NCBI RefSeq assembly: GCF_025854275.1
Contig: NZ_CP107567.1
Coordinates: 682,001 to 746,000, forward strand
Direction: 5' to 3'
From: Streptomyces peucetius
GTDB taxonomy: Bacteria > Actinomycetota > Actinomycetes > Streptomycetales > Streptomycetaceae
Length of the DNA: 64,000 nucleotides
The stretch's first letter is position 1. Each line of letters opens with the position of its first letter. Of the stretch, positions 18,652-28,389 are shown in pieces. The notes beneath the pieces were generated by a model, which saw only the letters and a list, made by a program, of their open reading frames with translations, was not told where the DNA came from and did not search any database. Both the position numbers and the translations under genes were made by a program.

Positions 18652-20310
18652 TCAGCTCTCCTGGGTGCGGTGCCGGTAGAAGTCCACGGTGGCCGGCGGC
18701 AACGGGGTGTTGCCGAGGATGAGGTCGGCAGACTTCTCGGCGAGCATCATCACCGGCGCGTAGATGTTTCCGTTGGTGAGGTACGGCATCGCGGACGCGT
18801 CGACCACCCGCAGCCCGTCGACACCGTGCACCCGCATGGAGGTCGGGTCCAGTACCGACATGTCGTCGACGCCCATGCGGGCGGTGCAGGACGGGTGGTA
18901 GGCGGTCTCGGCGTCGCGGGCCACCCAGTCCAGGATCTGTTCGTCCGATTCCACGCCGGGGCCCGGTGACAACTCGCCCGCGTCGTAGTCGGCGAAGGCC
19001 GGCTGGGCCAGGATGTCCCGCGCGACGTGGATCGCCTCGACCCATTCCTTCCGGTCGTTGGGCGTGGAGAGATAATTGAACCGCAGCGCCGGATACACCC
19101 TGGGATCCCGCGACTTGATTTTCACCGACCCGCGCACATCCGAATACATGGGGCCGATGTGCACCTGGTAGCCGTGCTCGGCGTCCACCGGCGTGCCGTC
19201 GTAGCGAACGGCGATGGGCAGGAAGTGGAACATCAGGTTGGGATACCGCACGACGTCGTTGCCGCGTACGAATCCGCCCGCCTCGAAATGGTTGGTCGCC
19301 GCCGGTCCCGTTCGGAACAGCAGCCACTGGAGTCCGATCGCGGGCCGCCGGGACAATTTCAGCGAGGGATTGTACGAGATCGGCTGCTTGCAGGCGTGCT
19401 GCACATAGACCTCGAGGTGATCCTGGAGGTTCTCGCCCACACCGCGCAGCTCGTGCACCATTTCGACGCCCAGCGGCCTGAGTTCGTCGGGGTTCCCGAT
19501 GCCGGAGAGCTGCAGCAGCTGCGGCGTGTTGATCGCGCCTCCGCAGAGGATCACCTCGCCGCCGAAGGCCCGCCGTCGTTCCCGGCCCCACCGGCGGTAG
19601 TCCACGCCCACCGCGCGCTTGCCCCTGAACAGCACGCGGTCCACCTGCGAGAAGCACTGCACCGTCAGATTCGGCCGCTTCTTGACCGGGTGGACGTAGG
19701 CACGCGCGGCCGACCAGCGCCGCCCCTTGCGGATGTTGCGGTCGAAGCGGGCGAAGCCTTCCTGCCGGTAGCCGTTGACGTCGGAGGTCAGCGGATGGCC
19801 GGCCTGCTGCGCCGCCTCGAGGAACGCGGAGAACAACGGGTTCTTCGCAGGACCGCGTTCCAGCCACAGCGGGCCGCCCTGGCCGCGCCAGTCGTCGGCG
19901 CCGGCCACGCAGTGCTCCATCCGCTTGAAATACGGCAGGCAATGCGCGTAGTCCCAGGTCTCCATGCCCGGGTCGGCCGCCCAGCGTTCCAGGTCCATGG
20001 GGTTACCGCGCTGAAAAATCATCCCATTGATCGAACTCGATCCGCCGAGCAGCTTCCCGCGGCCCTGGGTGACGCGCCTGCCGCCCATGTGGGGCTCGGG
20101 TTCCGATACGTAGCACCAGTCGTACAGCCGATTTCCGATGACCATGGTCAGCGCGGCGGGCATGTGGGTGAAGATGTCCCAGATCCAGTCGGGCCGGCCC
20201 GCCTCCAGTACGAGGACCTTGTTTCCCCGGTCCGCACTGAGCCGATTGGCCAGTGCGCAACCGGCCGAGCCCCCACCGACGATGATGTAGTCGTACTCCG
20301 TCCGGGCCAT
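18652..20310 (-). CDS. betA: Choline dehydrogenase / GMC oxidoreductase
   Basis: A 552-residue FAD enzyme of the GMC family oxidising choline to betaine aldehyde. The N-terminal FAD fold has [18 protein letters not shown] signature 1 is [17 protein letters not shown] and signature 2 [16 protein letters not shown]. The active-site histidine is in [10 protein letters not shown], and the C-terminal VVDASAMP...[14 protein letters not shown] is normal. I choose ATG 20310 because GAGGAGC lies just upstream; an in-frame ATG at 20328 adds six residues. It heads the betA-betT operon and is divergent from betB, together giving choline uptake and two-step oxidation to glycine betaine, an osmoprotectant. 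No BetI regulator is adjacent. Confidence 0.92.
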   Translation of the reverse strand: MARTEYDYIIVGGGSAGCALANRLSADRGNKVLVLEAGRPDWIWDIFTHMPAALTMVIGNRLYDWCYVSEPEPHMGGRRVTQGRGKLLGGSSSINGMIFQRGNPMDLERWAADPGMETWDYAHCLPYFKRMEHCVAGADDWRGQGGPLWLERGPAKNPLFSAFLEAAQQAGHPLTSDVNGYRQEGFARFDRNIRKGRRWSAARAYVHPVKKRPNLTVQCFSQVDRVLFRGKRAVGVDYRRWGRERRRAFGGEVILCGGAINTPQLLQLSGIGNPDELRPLGVEMVHELRGVGENLQDHLEVYVQHACKQPISYNPSLKLSRRPAIGLQWLLFRTGPAATNHFEAGGFVRGNDVVRYPNLMFHFLPIAVRYDGTPVDAEHGYQVHIGPMYSDVRGSVKIKSRDPRVYPALRFNYLSTPNDRKEWVEAIHVARDILAQPAFADYDAGELSPGPGVESDEQILDWVARDAETAYHPSCTARMGVDDMSVLDPTSMRVHGVDGLRVVDASAMPYLTNGNIYAPVMMLAEKSADLILGNTPLPPATVDFYRHRTQES

Positions 20311-20422
20311 GGCGCTCCTCGGGTTCATTGCACTGCCCTGCGTTACGCGCTAAAGATATGCAGCGGGGAATTCCGGCGCGCAACGGTGCAGCTGCATTCG
20401 GCTCAACCGGGAAAGGACTGCC
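20311..20422. promoter_or_regulatory. Divergent betA/betB promoter region
   Basis: This 112-bp space must hold promoters for both directions. It is more AT-rich than its surroundings around 20340-20375 and contains the perfect 10-bp palindrome TGCAGCTGCA at 20387-20396, a possible operator close to the betB start. Confidence 0.5.
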
Positions 20423-21892
20423 ACGTCCAGTCTGTTTATCGGCGGAAAATGGGTGGCCGCGTCGGGCGGCGCCACACGCGAAATTCTGAATCCCTTCGAC
20501 CAGTCCGTGGTCAGAGCCGTGGACGAGGCCGACAGGACGGACGCGCTGGCGGCCGTCGCCGCGGCGAGGGCCGCGTTCGACCAGGGCGTCTGGCCGTCCT
20601 GGACTCCTCAGCAGCGTTCCGAACTGCTGCACAGGACGGCCGAGTACCTCCAGCGCGACCGTGCGGAGATCGCCCGGCTGGAAACGCTGGACACCGGAAA
20701 GACACTCGTCGAGAGCGGCATCGACGTCGACGACGTGACAGCGGTGTTCCGCTACTACGCGGGCCAGGCCGAGGCGGACTCCGGGCGGGTGGTGGACGCG
20801 GGCGACCCGAAGATCCGCAGCCGCGTCGTCCACGAGCCGGTCGGCGTGTGTGCGTTGATCACCCCCTGGAACTACCCGCTCCTCCAGGCGTCGTGGAAGG
20901 TGGCCCCCGCACTGGCCGCCGGGAACACCATGGTGCTCAAGCCCAGCGAGATCACCCCGCTGACCACCGTCAAAATGGTGGAGCTGATCGAGGAGGCCGG
21001 GGCGCCCGCCGGCGTGGTCAACCTCGTGCTCGGTGCGGGCGCGGCGGTCGGCGCGCCGTTGGTGGAGAGCCCCGATGTGGATCTGGTGTCCTTCACCGGC
21101 GGTCTGTCGACCGGTCAGATGATCATGCGCACGGCGGCCGACACGGTGAAGAACGTCGCCCTCGAGCTGGGCGGCAAGAATCCCAACATCGTGTTCGCCG
21201 ACGCCGATGTCGAGACCGCGATCGACCACGCGCTCACCGCCGTGTTCTTCCACGCGGGGCAGGTGTGCTCCGCGGGCACCCGGCTCATCGTGGAGGACTC
21301 CCTGCACGACGACTTCGTCGCCGAACTGGTCGGCCGCACCGGGCGCATCCGTCTCGGCAACGGGCTGCACGAACACACCGAGAGCGGTCCGCTCGTCTCC
21401 GCGGAGCACCGGGACAAGGTCGAGTCCTATGTGCGGCTCGGCGTCGAGGAGGGCGCGAAGCTGGTCGCGGGCGGCAAGCGCCCGGACGAACCGGAGCTGC
21501 GAAACGGCTTCTTCTACCGGCCGACGGTGTTCGACGACTGCACACAGGACATGCGCATCGTGCAGGAGGAGACCTTCGGTCCCATCCTGACCGTGGAGCG
21601 CTTCACCGACGAGGACCGCGCGGTCGAACTGGGCAACCACACCGACTACGGTCTCGCCGGGGCCGTGTGGACCAGGGACGCCGCCCGGGCCGAGCGGGTG
21701 GCGCGGCGGCTGCGGCACGGCACGGTGTGGATCAACGACTTCGGCCCCTATCTGCCGCAGGCGGAGTGGGGCGGGTTCAAGCGTTCCGGGATCGGCAGGG
21801 AGCTCGGCCAGGAAGGGCTCGCCGAATACCGCCAGGCCAAGCACATCTACGAGAACACCGCTCCGGTGCCGCAGCGCTGGTTCGCCCGCTGA
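20423..21892 (+). CDS. betB: Betaine-aldehyde dehydrogenase
   Basis: NAD-dependent aldehyde dehydrogenase of ~489 residues, converting betaine aldehyde to glycine betaine. The catalytic glutamate is in LELGGKNPN (about 240) and the nucleophile cysteine in FFHAGQVCSAGTRL (about 272-282); ITPWNYPLLQ and the C-terminal WGGFKRSGIGRELG are also typical. The start is odd. The family N-terminus SLFIGGKWVA is encoded from about 20426, but no ATG, GTG or TTG precedes it before an in-frame TAA at 20351. A Shine-Dalgarno-like GGAAAGGAC at 20409-20417 points to ACG at 20423. The first standard codon, GTG 20453, would cut off about ten conserved residues. Function is firm; the start is uncertain. Confidence 0.9.
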   Translation, partial: TSSLFIGGKWVAASGGATREILNPFDQSVVRAVDEADRTDALAAVAAARAAFDQGVWPSWTPQQRSELLHRTAEYLQRDRAEIARLETLDTGKTLVESGIDVDDVTAVFRYYAGQAEADSGRVVDAGDPKIRSRVVHEPVGVCALITPWNYPLLQASWKVAPALAAGNTMVLKPSEITPLTTVKMVELIEEAGAPAGVVNLVLGAGAAVGAPLVESPDVDLVSFTGGLSTGQMIMRTAADTVKNVALELGGKNPNIVFADADVETAIDHALTAVFFHAGQVCSAGTRLIVEDSLHDDFVAELVGRTGRIRLGNGLHEHTESGPLVSAEHRDKVESYVRLGVEEGAKLVAGGKRPDEPELRNGFFYRPTVFDDCTQDMRIVQEETFGPILTVERFTDEDRAVELGNHTDYGLAGAVWTRDAARAERVARRLRHGTVWINDFGPYLPQAEWGGFKRSGIGRELGQEGLAEYRQAKHIYENTAPVPQRWFAR

Positions 21893-21915
21893 GCGGCCGA
21901 CGGCACTGGGAGCCC

Positions 21916-21970
21916 GGCGCAGTGCACGGCCCGGGCAGGCCTCTGGTCTGCCCGGGCCGTGCACTGCGCC
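21916..21970. terminator. Long bidirectional hairpin between betB and mnhG
   Basis: A perfect 23-bp inverted repeat around a 9-base loop: the left arm begins GGCGCAGTGCACGGCC and the right arm mirrors it. It starts 23 bases after the betB stop and 37 bases from the mnhG stop, so it can terminate both converging operons. Confidence 0.85.
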
Positions 21971-22007
21971 GACCGCCTCCTTGCCCCTGTGCCGCAGCGC
22001 AGCGGCC

Positions 22008-22397
22008 TCATCGGTCGGCATCCGTGTGCACGCCGCGCTCGTCGTCCGCGGGCGGAGCGCCCTCGCGTTCCAGGCGTTCTCCGAGCTCGTCCCGCACGAG
22101 GACGGACCGTTGAATGCCACCGGTGCGGTATGCGGTACGTCCCACGATCTGCCCGGTGACGGGAACGGTGACCAGCTGGAACAGGGCCACGAGCAGGACG
22201 ACGGGAGCGTAGCGGCCCGGCACCTGAAGCGCCGTCCCCGTGAGGATCAGGACCAGACCCACCGACTGGGCCTTCGCCGAGGCATGCAGCCGGGTGACGG
22301 TGTCCGGGAAGCGCAGCAGCCCCAGCGCGGCGAGCAGGCACAGCCCGGCCCCGCCGAGGAGGAGCACGGCACAGGCGACGTCCCGCACGGTGTTCAT
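22008..22397 (-). CDS. mnhG: Na+/H+ antiporter subunit G
   Basis: A 129-residue small membrane subunit of the Mrp/Mnh multisubunit cation/proton antiporter. It has about three membrane segments and the PhaG/MnhG/YufB motif LLRFPDTVTRLHASAKAQ (about residues 27-44). The C-terminal ~35 residues are hydrophilic. The ATG at 22397 overlaps the mnhF stop (ATGA). It is the last gene of the six-gene operon and ends at the shared hairpin. Confidence 0.92.
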   Translation of the reverse strand: MNTVRDVACAVLLLGGAGLCLLAALGLLRFPDTVTRLHASAKAQSVGLVLILTGTALQVPGRYAPVVLLVALFQLVTVPVTGQIVGRTAYRTGGIQRSVLVRDELGERLEREGAPPADDERGVHTDADR

Positions 22398-22660
22398 CGC
22401 ATGTGCTCCCGTTCTTCGACGAGATGGGCCGCGGCGATTGAGCCGATGAAGGCGAGCAGGGCCAGGACCAGCAGAACGGGCAGCGGGGTGGGGTCCGCAC
22501 GGGCGGCCGCGTGGACGGCCGTGCCCGCGATGACCAGGGTCACCAGGACGTCCAGGGCCACGATCCGGTCGAGTGCGGCGGGTCCGCGCAACAGCCGGAA
22601 CAAGGTCAGCAGCGCCGCGGCGGTGATCATGGCCAGGGCGGTCGTGAAGACGATGCTCAT
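22394..22660 (-). CDS. mnhF: Na+/H+ antiporter subunit F
   Basis: An 88-residue hydrophobic subunit with three membrane segments and the conserved RLLRGPAALDRIVALDVL region of MrpF proteins. It is overlapped at its end by mnhG and begins 3 bases after the mnhE stop. Mrp subunits must all assemble for antiport, so co-expression by translational coupling fits. Confidence 0.92.
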   Translation of the reverse strand: MSIVFTTALAMITAAALLTLFRLLRGPAALDRIVALDVLVTLVIAGTAVHAAARADPTPLPVLLVLALLAFIGSIAAAHLVEEREHMR

Positions 22661-22663
22661 GAC

Positions 22664-23206
22664 TCACTCCTCCTCGCCGCCGGGGGCGCCCGGCCCGTCC
22701 CCCCGGCCCAGTGTGCGCGTCACGCGCTCGTCCACGGCGCGGACCTCGCCCCGCCGGCGCTCGGGGCCGTCCGTGCCGCGGGCCGGGAGAGCGTGTACGT
22801 ACAGGGTCTGCCCACCGCGGTCGATCTCCAACACGAGCGTCCCCGGGGTGAGCGTGGTGAGGTTGGCGACGGTCGTGACGAGGAGGTCCGTGTCGGCCCG
22901 CAGCGGTACCTCGACGATCGCGGCGGAGGTCCTACTGCCGTACCGGACGGCTTCCCATGCCACGGTGGCGGCGGAGCGGACGAGGTCGACGGCCAGGCGG
23001 CCCAGGAGCCGGACGATCCGGACCGGTCGCCGGCCCGCGGACGTGCGCACCGGCGGGAGCGGGAACGCCACGACGACGGCCAGGGCCATCAGAAGCCCGG
23101 ACGTCACCACGAGGGGACTGAGCGATCCCCACAGCACCGCCCACAGCAGCCACAGCCAGCAGACCGCGGAAACGCGGCCCACGGCGCGCCGTTCGTCTCG
23201 CGTCAC
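22664..23206 (-). CDS. mnhE: Na+/H+ antiporter subunit E
   Basis: A 180-residue MrpE subunit: two N-terminal membrane segments, then a cytoplasmic domain with the family motif TTVANLTTLTPGTLVLEID at about residues 112-130. The C-terminus is a charged, Gly/Arg-rich tail longer than in Bacillus MrpE. It overlaps the mnhD stop by 4 bases. Confidence 0.92.
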   Translation of the reverse strand: MTRDERRAVGRVSAVCWLWLLWAVLWGSLSPLVVTSGLLMALAVVVAFPLPPVRTSAGRRPVRIVRLLGRLAVDLVRSAATVAWEAVRYGSRTSAAIVEVPLRADTDLLVTTVANLTTLTPGTLVLEIDRGGQTLYVHALPARGTDGPERRRGEVRAVDERVTRTLGRGDGPGAPGGEEE

Positions 23207-24741
23207 CGTTGCCCTCCCTCCTCGCCCAGTACGGCGGCTCGGTACTCCCTCGGGTCCAGGAGATCCTCCGCGGCCCGCTCACCGACGCGGGACAGCGGTC
23301 CGGCACCGGCCGCGATCGCCACCCCGGTCAGCGCCATGCCGGCGGTCGCGGCGAGCATGAGCGCCGTCCCGCGCCGCACGGTCCGTGGGGCTGCCGCGCC
23401 GCCCTCGGGCGGGGGCGGCGAAGGAGCGGGCCGAGTACCCGAGAACGCCGTGTTCCATACGCGTGCCATGGCGTAGAGCGTCAGCAGGCTCGTCAGCAGG
23501 GCAGCCGCCGCCAGTACGTGCCCGGCGGTACCCGCCGTCGCCGCCGCCCGGAGCAGGGCCAGCTTGGCCACGAAACCGGACAGGGGCGGGATGCCCGCGA
23601 GGCTGAGCGCGGGAAGGGCGAAGAGTACGGCGATCGCCGTGCCGGTGGCCGCCGTCCTGCCGTCCATGCGGTGCAGCGCGGTCGTGCCCGCTGTGCGTAC
23701 GACGAGACCGGCGACGAGGAACAGCGTCGCCTGGACGACGATGTGGTGGACCACGTACAGGATGGTGCCGGTCAGCCCGGCAACGTCGAACAGCGCGAGA
23801 CCCAGCAGCATGAAACCGATGTGGCTCACCAGGGTGAAGGACAGCAGCCGGTTGATGTCGTCCTGCGCGAGCGCGCCGAGGATGCCCACCAGAAGGGCGG
23901 CGATCGCCACGACGGCGAGCAGCAGCCACATCCCGGTGCGAGGGAAGAGCATGGTCTGGGTGCGCAGCACCGCGTACACCGCGACCTTGGTCAGCAGGGC
24001 CGCGAACACGGCGGTGATCGGCGCCGGCGCGGTGGGATAGCTGTCGGGGAGCCAGAAATGAAGCGGCACGACCGCCGCCTTGATGCCGAAGACCACGAGC
24101 ATCAGCAGGCCCAGCGCGCTCCGCAGCTCGCCGGGCAGGGCGGCGAGACGCTCCGGCAGCTCGGCGAGCGTCACCGTTCCGGTGGCGGCGTACACCAGGG
24201 CCACGACCGTGATGAGCAGCAGCGAGGAAGTCAGAGAAACGATGGTGTACGTCATGCCGGCGCGTGTCCGGGGCTCGTTCGCGTCGAGGGTGATGAGCAC
24301 GTACGAGGCCGCCAGCATCACCTCGAAGGCGACGAACAGGTTGAAGAGGTCGGCCGTCAGGTAGGCCAGGGCCACGCCGCCGAACAGCAGCAGGTACGCG
24401 GGGTGCAGGACGGCCGCCGTGCCGGGACGGTGGTCCGCGGTGCCCTGGCCGACGGCGAAAAGCAGCACGGCCAGCGCCACGAGCACGGAGACCATCAGCA
24501 GCAGCGCCGACAGGCGGTCGGCCACGAGCGCGATCCCCAGGGGCGGGGGCCAGCCGCCGGCGTGCACGGCCACGGGTCCCCGCTCGTCGGCAACCGTGAA
24601 CAGGGCGATGGAGGCGGCGAGCACGCAGGTCAGGACGGCGATGCTGATCGCCCTGACAAGGGCTCGCGGCAGGTTGAACAGGAGTACGCCGGCGGCGAGC
24701 ACCGGCAGCATGACCGGGACGGCGAGCAGGATGTCGGTCAC
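23203..24741 (-). CDS. mnhD: Na+/H+ antiporter subunit D
   Basis: A 512-residue polytopic subunit homologous to proton-pumping NuoN/NuoM subunits of complex I, with about 14 membrane segments. The conserved FGIKAAVVPLHFWLPDSYPTAP block (LHxWLPDAY type) contains the lysine thought to be on the proton path, and FLVAGLVVRTAGT follows. The GTG start overlaps the mnhC stop. The subunit forms one of the two ion channels of the complex. A long C-terminal tail is Pro/Gly/Glu-rich. Confidence 0.94.
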   Translation of the reverse strand: MTDILLAVPVMLPVLAAGVLLFNLPRALVRAISIAVLTCVLAASIALFTVADERGPVAVHAGGWPPPLGIALVADRLSALLLMVSVLVALAVLLFAVGQGTADHRPGTAAVLHPAYLLLFGGVALAYLTADLFNLFVAFEVMLAASYVLITLDANEPRTRAGMTYTIVSLTSSLLLITVVALVYAATGTVTLAELPERLAALPGELRSALGLLMLVVFGIKAAVVPLHFWLPDSYPTAPAPITAVFAALLTKVAVYAVLRTQTMLFPRTGMWLLLAVVAIAALLVGILGALAQDDINRLLSFTLVSHIGFMLLGLALFDVAGLTGTILYVVHHIVVQATLFLVAGLVVRTAGTTALHRMDGRTAATGTAIAVLFALPALSLAGIPPLSGFVAKLALLRAAATAGTAGHVLAAAALLTSLLTLYAMARVWNTAFSGTRPAPSPPPPEGGAAAPRTVRRGTALMLAATAGMALTGVAIAAGAGPLSRVGERAAEDLLDPREYRAAVLGEEGGQR

Positions 24742-25187
24742 AGGCGCTCCCCCGGTTCGTCGTCCTCGGCTCGGTCGTCCTCGCCGGACGGACCGGCGTC
24801 CGACCCGCCGTCGTCCGCCCGCTCACGGACGGTCCCGATGCGGCGGTCCTCGACGTCGTCGCGCACCTCGTCGTGTCCGGAGAGCCGCCAGGAACGGAAG
24901 GCCAGGGCCAGCAGGAACGTCGTGAGCCCGAAGGTGATGACGATCGAGGTCAGAGCCATGGCCTGCGGCAGCGGATCGGCGAACTCCTCCGGTTCCACGG
25001 CTTTGTCCCCGACGATCGGGGGCTTCCCCGGGCCGCCTCCCGCCACCAGGAGCAGCAGATTGGTGCCGTGCCCGAGGACGAGGAAGCCGAGGACGATCCG
25101 CATCAGCGACCGTTGCAGCATCAGGTAGAAACCGAGGGCGTACAGCCCGCCGACCACGACGGCCATGGTCAGGTCCAGTGTGTTCAC
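24738..25187 (-). CDS. mnhC: Na+/H+ antiporter subunit C
   Basis: A 149-residue NuoK-like subunit with three membrane segments, including LGFLVLGHGTNLLLL and the C-terminal TSIVITFGLTTFLLAL. The GTG start at 25187 overlaps the mnhA stop; the frame is open far upstream but that extension overlaps mnhA and lacks family similarity. An acidic hydrophilic tail of about 45 residues is added compared with shorter MnhC proteins. Confidence 0.93.
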   Translation of the reverse strand: MNTLDLTMAVVVGGLYALGFYLMLQRSLMRIVLGFLVLGHGTNLLLLVAGGGPGKPPIVGDKAVEPEEFADPLPQAMALTSIVITFGLTTFLLALAFRSWRLSGHDEVRDDVEDRRIGTVRERADDGGSDAGPSGEDDRAEDDEPGERL

Positions 25188-28117
25188 GCCTCGTCGCTCC
25201 TCTCGGAACCGCCGGGCCCGCCCGCCCCGGAGCCGTCCGGCGCCGGCCCGTGCGGTGCCGCCGCGCGGCCGGGCATCGCCGTGTCCCGGGAGCGCCCGAG
25301 GGCGACGCCCGCGGCCGACAGCAGGGTGAGCGTGACTCCGACCACCAGCAGGTAGACGCCCATGTCGAAGAAGAGGCTCGTAGCGAACTCGACCTTTCCG
25401 AACACCGGCAGACGCGCCGTCACGACAGTGGCGGCCAGCGGCGGGCCGCCGAACAGGAGCGGCAACACGCCGACGGCGGACGCGAGGACGAGTCCCCCGC
25501 CGGCCAGGGCGCCCGCGCCGAGCGGCGCCGCCGTGCCCGGATCTGCTCTCCCTCCCACCAGGTACCTGAGGACGAATGCCTGACCGGCCACCAGCCCGCC
25601 GGCGAACCCGCCGCCCGGGTGCGAGTGGCCGGAGAACAGCAGGAAGAGGGAGAGCACAAGGATCGACGGGAAGAGCAGGCGGGTGACGACCTCGAGCAGT
25701 ACGGAGCGCTCGCTCCCGGCGCGTTCGTCCGCGCCGGGCAGCCACTTCTCCCGCGGCTCGTCCCAGTGCGCCCTGGGGGAATCGTCCGGTTGCCCCGGCG
25801 CCCGTGGGGAATCGGGGTGCGACGGCCTCGCCTCGTTCCAGATCCGTACGAGACTGACGACTCCGATCGACGTGACCAGCAGCACGGAGATCTCGCCCAG
25901 GGTGTCCAGGGCGCGGAAGTCGACGATGACGGCGTTGACCACGTTGTGCGCTCCGGCCTCGTCCGCCCGGCGGAAATAGTCGGAGGCCACCGAGGGGCTT
26001 CGCCGGGCGGACGCGGCGACCAGCGCGAACGTGGCCACGAAGAGCCCCACGGCAACCGCGACGGCGGCACGTACGGTGCGGACGCGCCCGGTCGTTCCGC
26101 CGGGCGTGAACCTGGCCGGCATCCGGCGCAGCACCAGCACCACCACGACGAGCGTCATGGTCTCCACGAGGAACTGGGTGAGGGCCAGGTCGGGCGCGCC
26201 GCGCACCAGGAAGAGCCCCGCCACGCCGTAACCGGTGGCACCGACCAGGAGGACGCCGGTGAGCCTGTACCGGGTGGTCAGCACCATCGCCGCGGCGGCC
26301 AGCACCCCCGCGCCCAGCGGCAGTTCCAGGGCGGCCCGCCACAGCGGCGGTGACTCGATGCGCGGGATCATGGCCGCCAGGGCCGAACCGGGCAGCAGGA
26401 CCACGGTCGTGAGGATGACGGCGAGGTAGACGGGCAGCGATCCGACCTGCGTGCGGCGCGTCAGCCGGGCTGCCGCCTCGTCCAGCGCGGCCAGCGTGCG
26501 GCGGTAGCCGGGCTGCTCCCCGGGCAGTTGTGGGGGCGCCGCGCGGGAAGGCCCCGAGACCGCGGACATGCCGGCCTGGCCGACGAGGTGCAGCAGCACA
26601 CCGGCGAGCACCGCGAGCGCGGACAGTCCGAGTACGGGCGTCAAGCCGTGCCACAGAGCCGGTTCGTAGGGGGCGTCCGGGCCGGCCGGATAGCCGTCGG
26701 CGTAGGGGCGCACCGCCCGGTCCGTACCCGACGCCCACAGGCCGCCCACCAGTCCGGCGGCCGCCAGGACGGCCGCGGGTGCGACGAAACCGGCGGCGGG
26801 CGGCCGCGGTTCCTTGTCACCGGGGCGGGAGGCGCCGCCGAACGCCCCGGCGAGGAAGCGGACGGCGTAGGTCACCGTCAGGGCCGAGCCGAGGACCAGT
26901 GCCGCGAGCAGCCAGCCGTGCGCGGCGAAACCGGGGGCGTGGAGGAACGCCTCGAACGCGGCTTCCTTGCCGAGGAAGCCGATGAGCGGGGGCAGTCCCG
27001 CCATGGAGGCGGTCGCGAGGACGGCGACGGCGAACAGCACGGGCAGCCGGCGTCCCACGCCGGACAGTTCGCGTATGTCCCGCGTACCGATGCGGTGATC
27101 GATGATCCCGGTCACGAGGAACAGGGCCGCCTTGAACGCCGCGTGGGCGAGCAGCAGCACGGCGCCCGCCAGGGCGGCGGTCCGGGTGCCCGCTCCCAGC
27201 AAGGCGATCAGCATGCCCAGTTCGCTGATCGTGCCGTAGGCGAGGAGCTTCTTCAGGTCGGTCTCCCGCAGGGCGCACCACGCGCCGAGCACCAGGCTCG
27301 CCAGTCCCACGGTGAACACCATGGGACGCCAGGGTCCCGCGGGGGCCAGCCCGGGGGCGAGCCTGGCGACGAGATACACACCGGCCTTGACCATGGTGGC
27401 CGCGTGCAGATAGGCGCTCACGGGAGTCGGCGCCACCATCGCGGCGGGCAGCCAGCTGTGCAGCGGCATCTGGGCGGACTTGGCGAACGCGCCGATCAGC
27501 ACCAGGACGACCGCGGCGGTGACCGCGCCGCCCCGCGGCGGGTCCGCGACGATCGCCGAGACCCGGTACGTACCGGCCGCCTCGCCCAGCAGGACGAATC
27601 CGAACAGCATGGCGAGGCCGCCCCCGGCCGTCACGAGCAGCGCCTGCACGGCGGCGCGGCGGCGCTCCGCCCGGTTCCCGCGTCCGGCGATGAGCAGGAA
27701 CGACACGACGGTCGTGAGTTCCCAGAACACGTACAGCACAAAGAGGTTGTCGGCGAGGACGAGACCCGTCATCACCCCGGCGAAGGCCAGCAGCAGCGCG
27801 GACTCCCGGCCGGGGTCGTGTTGCGTGTAGTGGCGGGAGTAGAGGAGGACGGCGGCTCCCACGCCTCCGACGACCCACAGCATCAGCATCGAGAGGCCGT
27901 CGAGCCTCAGGTCCACGACGAGTCCCAGCGCCGGCGCCCATGCCCAGGACTCGTCGGCGGTGCCGCCGGCCAGCACCTCCGGGGCGTGGAGGCCGGCCCA
28001 GACGGCGGTTGCGAGCGGCACGGCGGCGGCGAGGTACCAGGCGGTGCGGGTGAACCGGCGTGCCCACCACGGCAGCACCAGGGCGACCGCCGCGTGGAGC
28101 GCCAGCAGGACCAGCAC
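25184..28117 (-). CDS. mnhA: Na+/H+ antiporter subunit A fused to subunit B
   Basis: A 977-residue protein, the largest subunit of the Mrp antiporter. Residues 1-~770 are MrpA, a NuoL-like proton channel, with KSAQMPLHSWLPAAMVAPTPVSAYLHAATM as hallmark. The last ~150 residues carry the MrpB domain, recognisable by LLFPSILVLSLFLLFSGH and PGGGFAGGLVAGQAFVLRYL; no separate mnhB exists in the operon, as is usual in actinobacteria. The GTG start at 28117 follows AAGGGGGGA. It leads the mnhACDEFG operon, whose product exports Na+ in exchange for protons. This suits its place beside the betaine genes in a salt-tolerance block. Confidence 0.93.
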   Translation of the reverse strand: MLVLLALHAAVALVLPWWARRFTRTAWYLAAAVPLATAVWAGLHAPEVLAGGTADESWAWAPALGLVVDLRLDGLSMLMLWVVGGVGAAVLLYSRHYTQHDPGRESALLLAFAGVMTGLVLADNLFVLYVFWELTTVVSFLLIAGRGNRAERRRAAVQALLVTAGGGLAMLFGFVLLGEAAGTYRVSAIVADPPRGGAVTAAVVLVLIGAFAKSAQMPLHSWLPAAMVAPTPVSAYLHAATMVKAGVYLVARLAPGLAPAGPWRPMVFTVGLASLVLGAWCALRETDLKKLLAYGTISELGMLIALLGAGTRTAALAGAVLLLAHAAFKAALFLVTGIIDHRIGTRDIRELSGVGRRLPVLFAVAVLATASMAGLPPLIGFLGKEAAFEAFLHAPGFAAHGWLLAALVLGSALTVTYAVRFLAGAFGGASRPGDKEPRPPAAGFVAPAAVLAAAGLVGGLWASGTDRAVRPYADGYPAGPDAPYEPALWHGLTPVLGLSALAVLAGVLLHLVGQAGMSAVSGPSRAAPPQLPGEQPGYRRTLAALDEAAARLTRRTQVGSLPVYLAVILTTVVLLPGSALAAMIPRIESPPLWRAALELPLGAGVLAAAAMVLTTRYRLTGVLLVGATGYGVAGLFLVRGAPDLALTQFLVETMTLVVVVLVLRRMPARFTPGGTTGRVRTVRAAVAVAVGLFVATFALVAASARRSPSVASDYFRRADEAGAHNVVNAVIVDFRALDTLGEISVLLVTSIGVVSLVRIWNEARPSHPDSPRAPGQPDDSPRAHWDEPREKWLPGADERAGSERSVLLEVVTRLLFPSILVLSLFLLFSGHSHPGGGFAGGLVAGQAFVLRYLVGGRADPGTAAPLGAGALAGGGLVLASAVGVLPLLFGGPPLAATVVTARLPVFGKVEFATSLFFDMGVYLLVVGVTLTLLSAAGVALGRSRDTAMPGRAAAPHGPAPDGSGAGGPGGSERSDEA

Positions 28118-28389
28118 GTTCCGTCCCCCCTTCGCTGCTCGGCAGGTCCCCTGATCGATCGGCGGTGGCACGGCCTCGACGGCTGCTGCCGTTCGGGCCG
28201 CCCGTCGCCGTGCGAAGCAGTCGGCCGGCCCGCCGAGCATTTTCCAGCCGGGGCGCCGGGGCGGAGCGCCACCACGCGGGGCGTCCGGTCAAGTCCCCCG
28301 GGTGGCGGTGCGGGGCTGCCAAGGGGCTTCACCGGGCGGTGGCGAGCGGTGGCGCGGCGTCGCCGGTGGTGGCGTCGCCGTCGCCGGGT

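Noticed and set aside
25188..26738. Upstream extension of mnhC to a 666-residue protein
   Set aside because: The extension overlaps mnhA, is Arg/Gly-rich and has no similarity to the antiporter; GTG 25187 fits the operon overlap.
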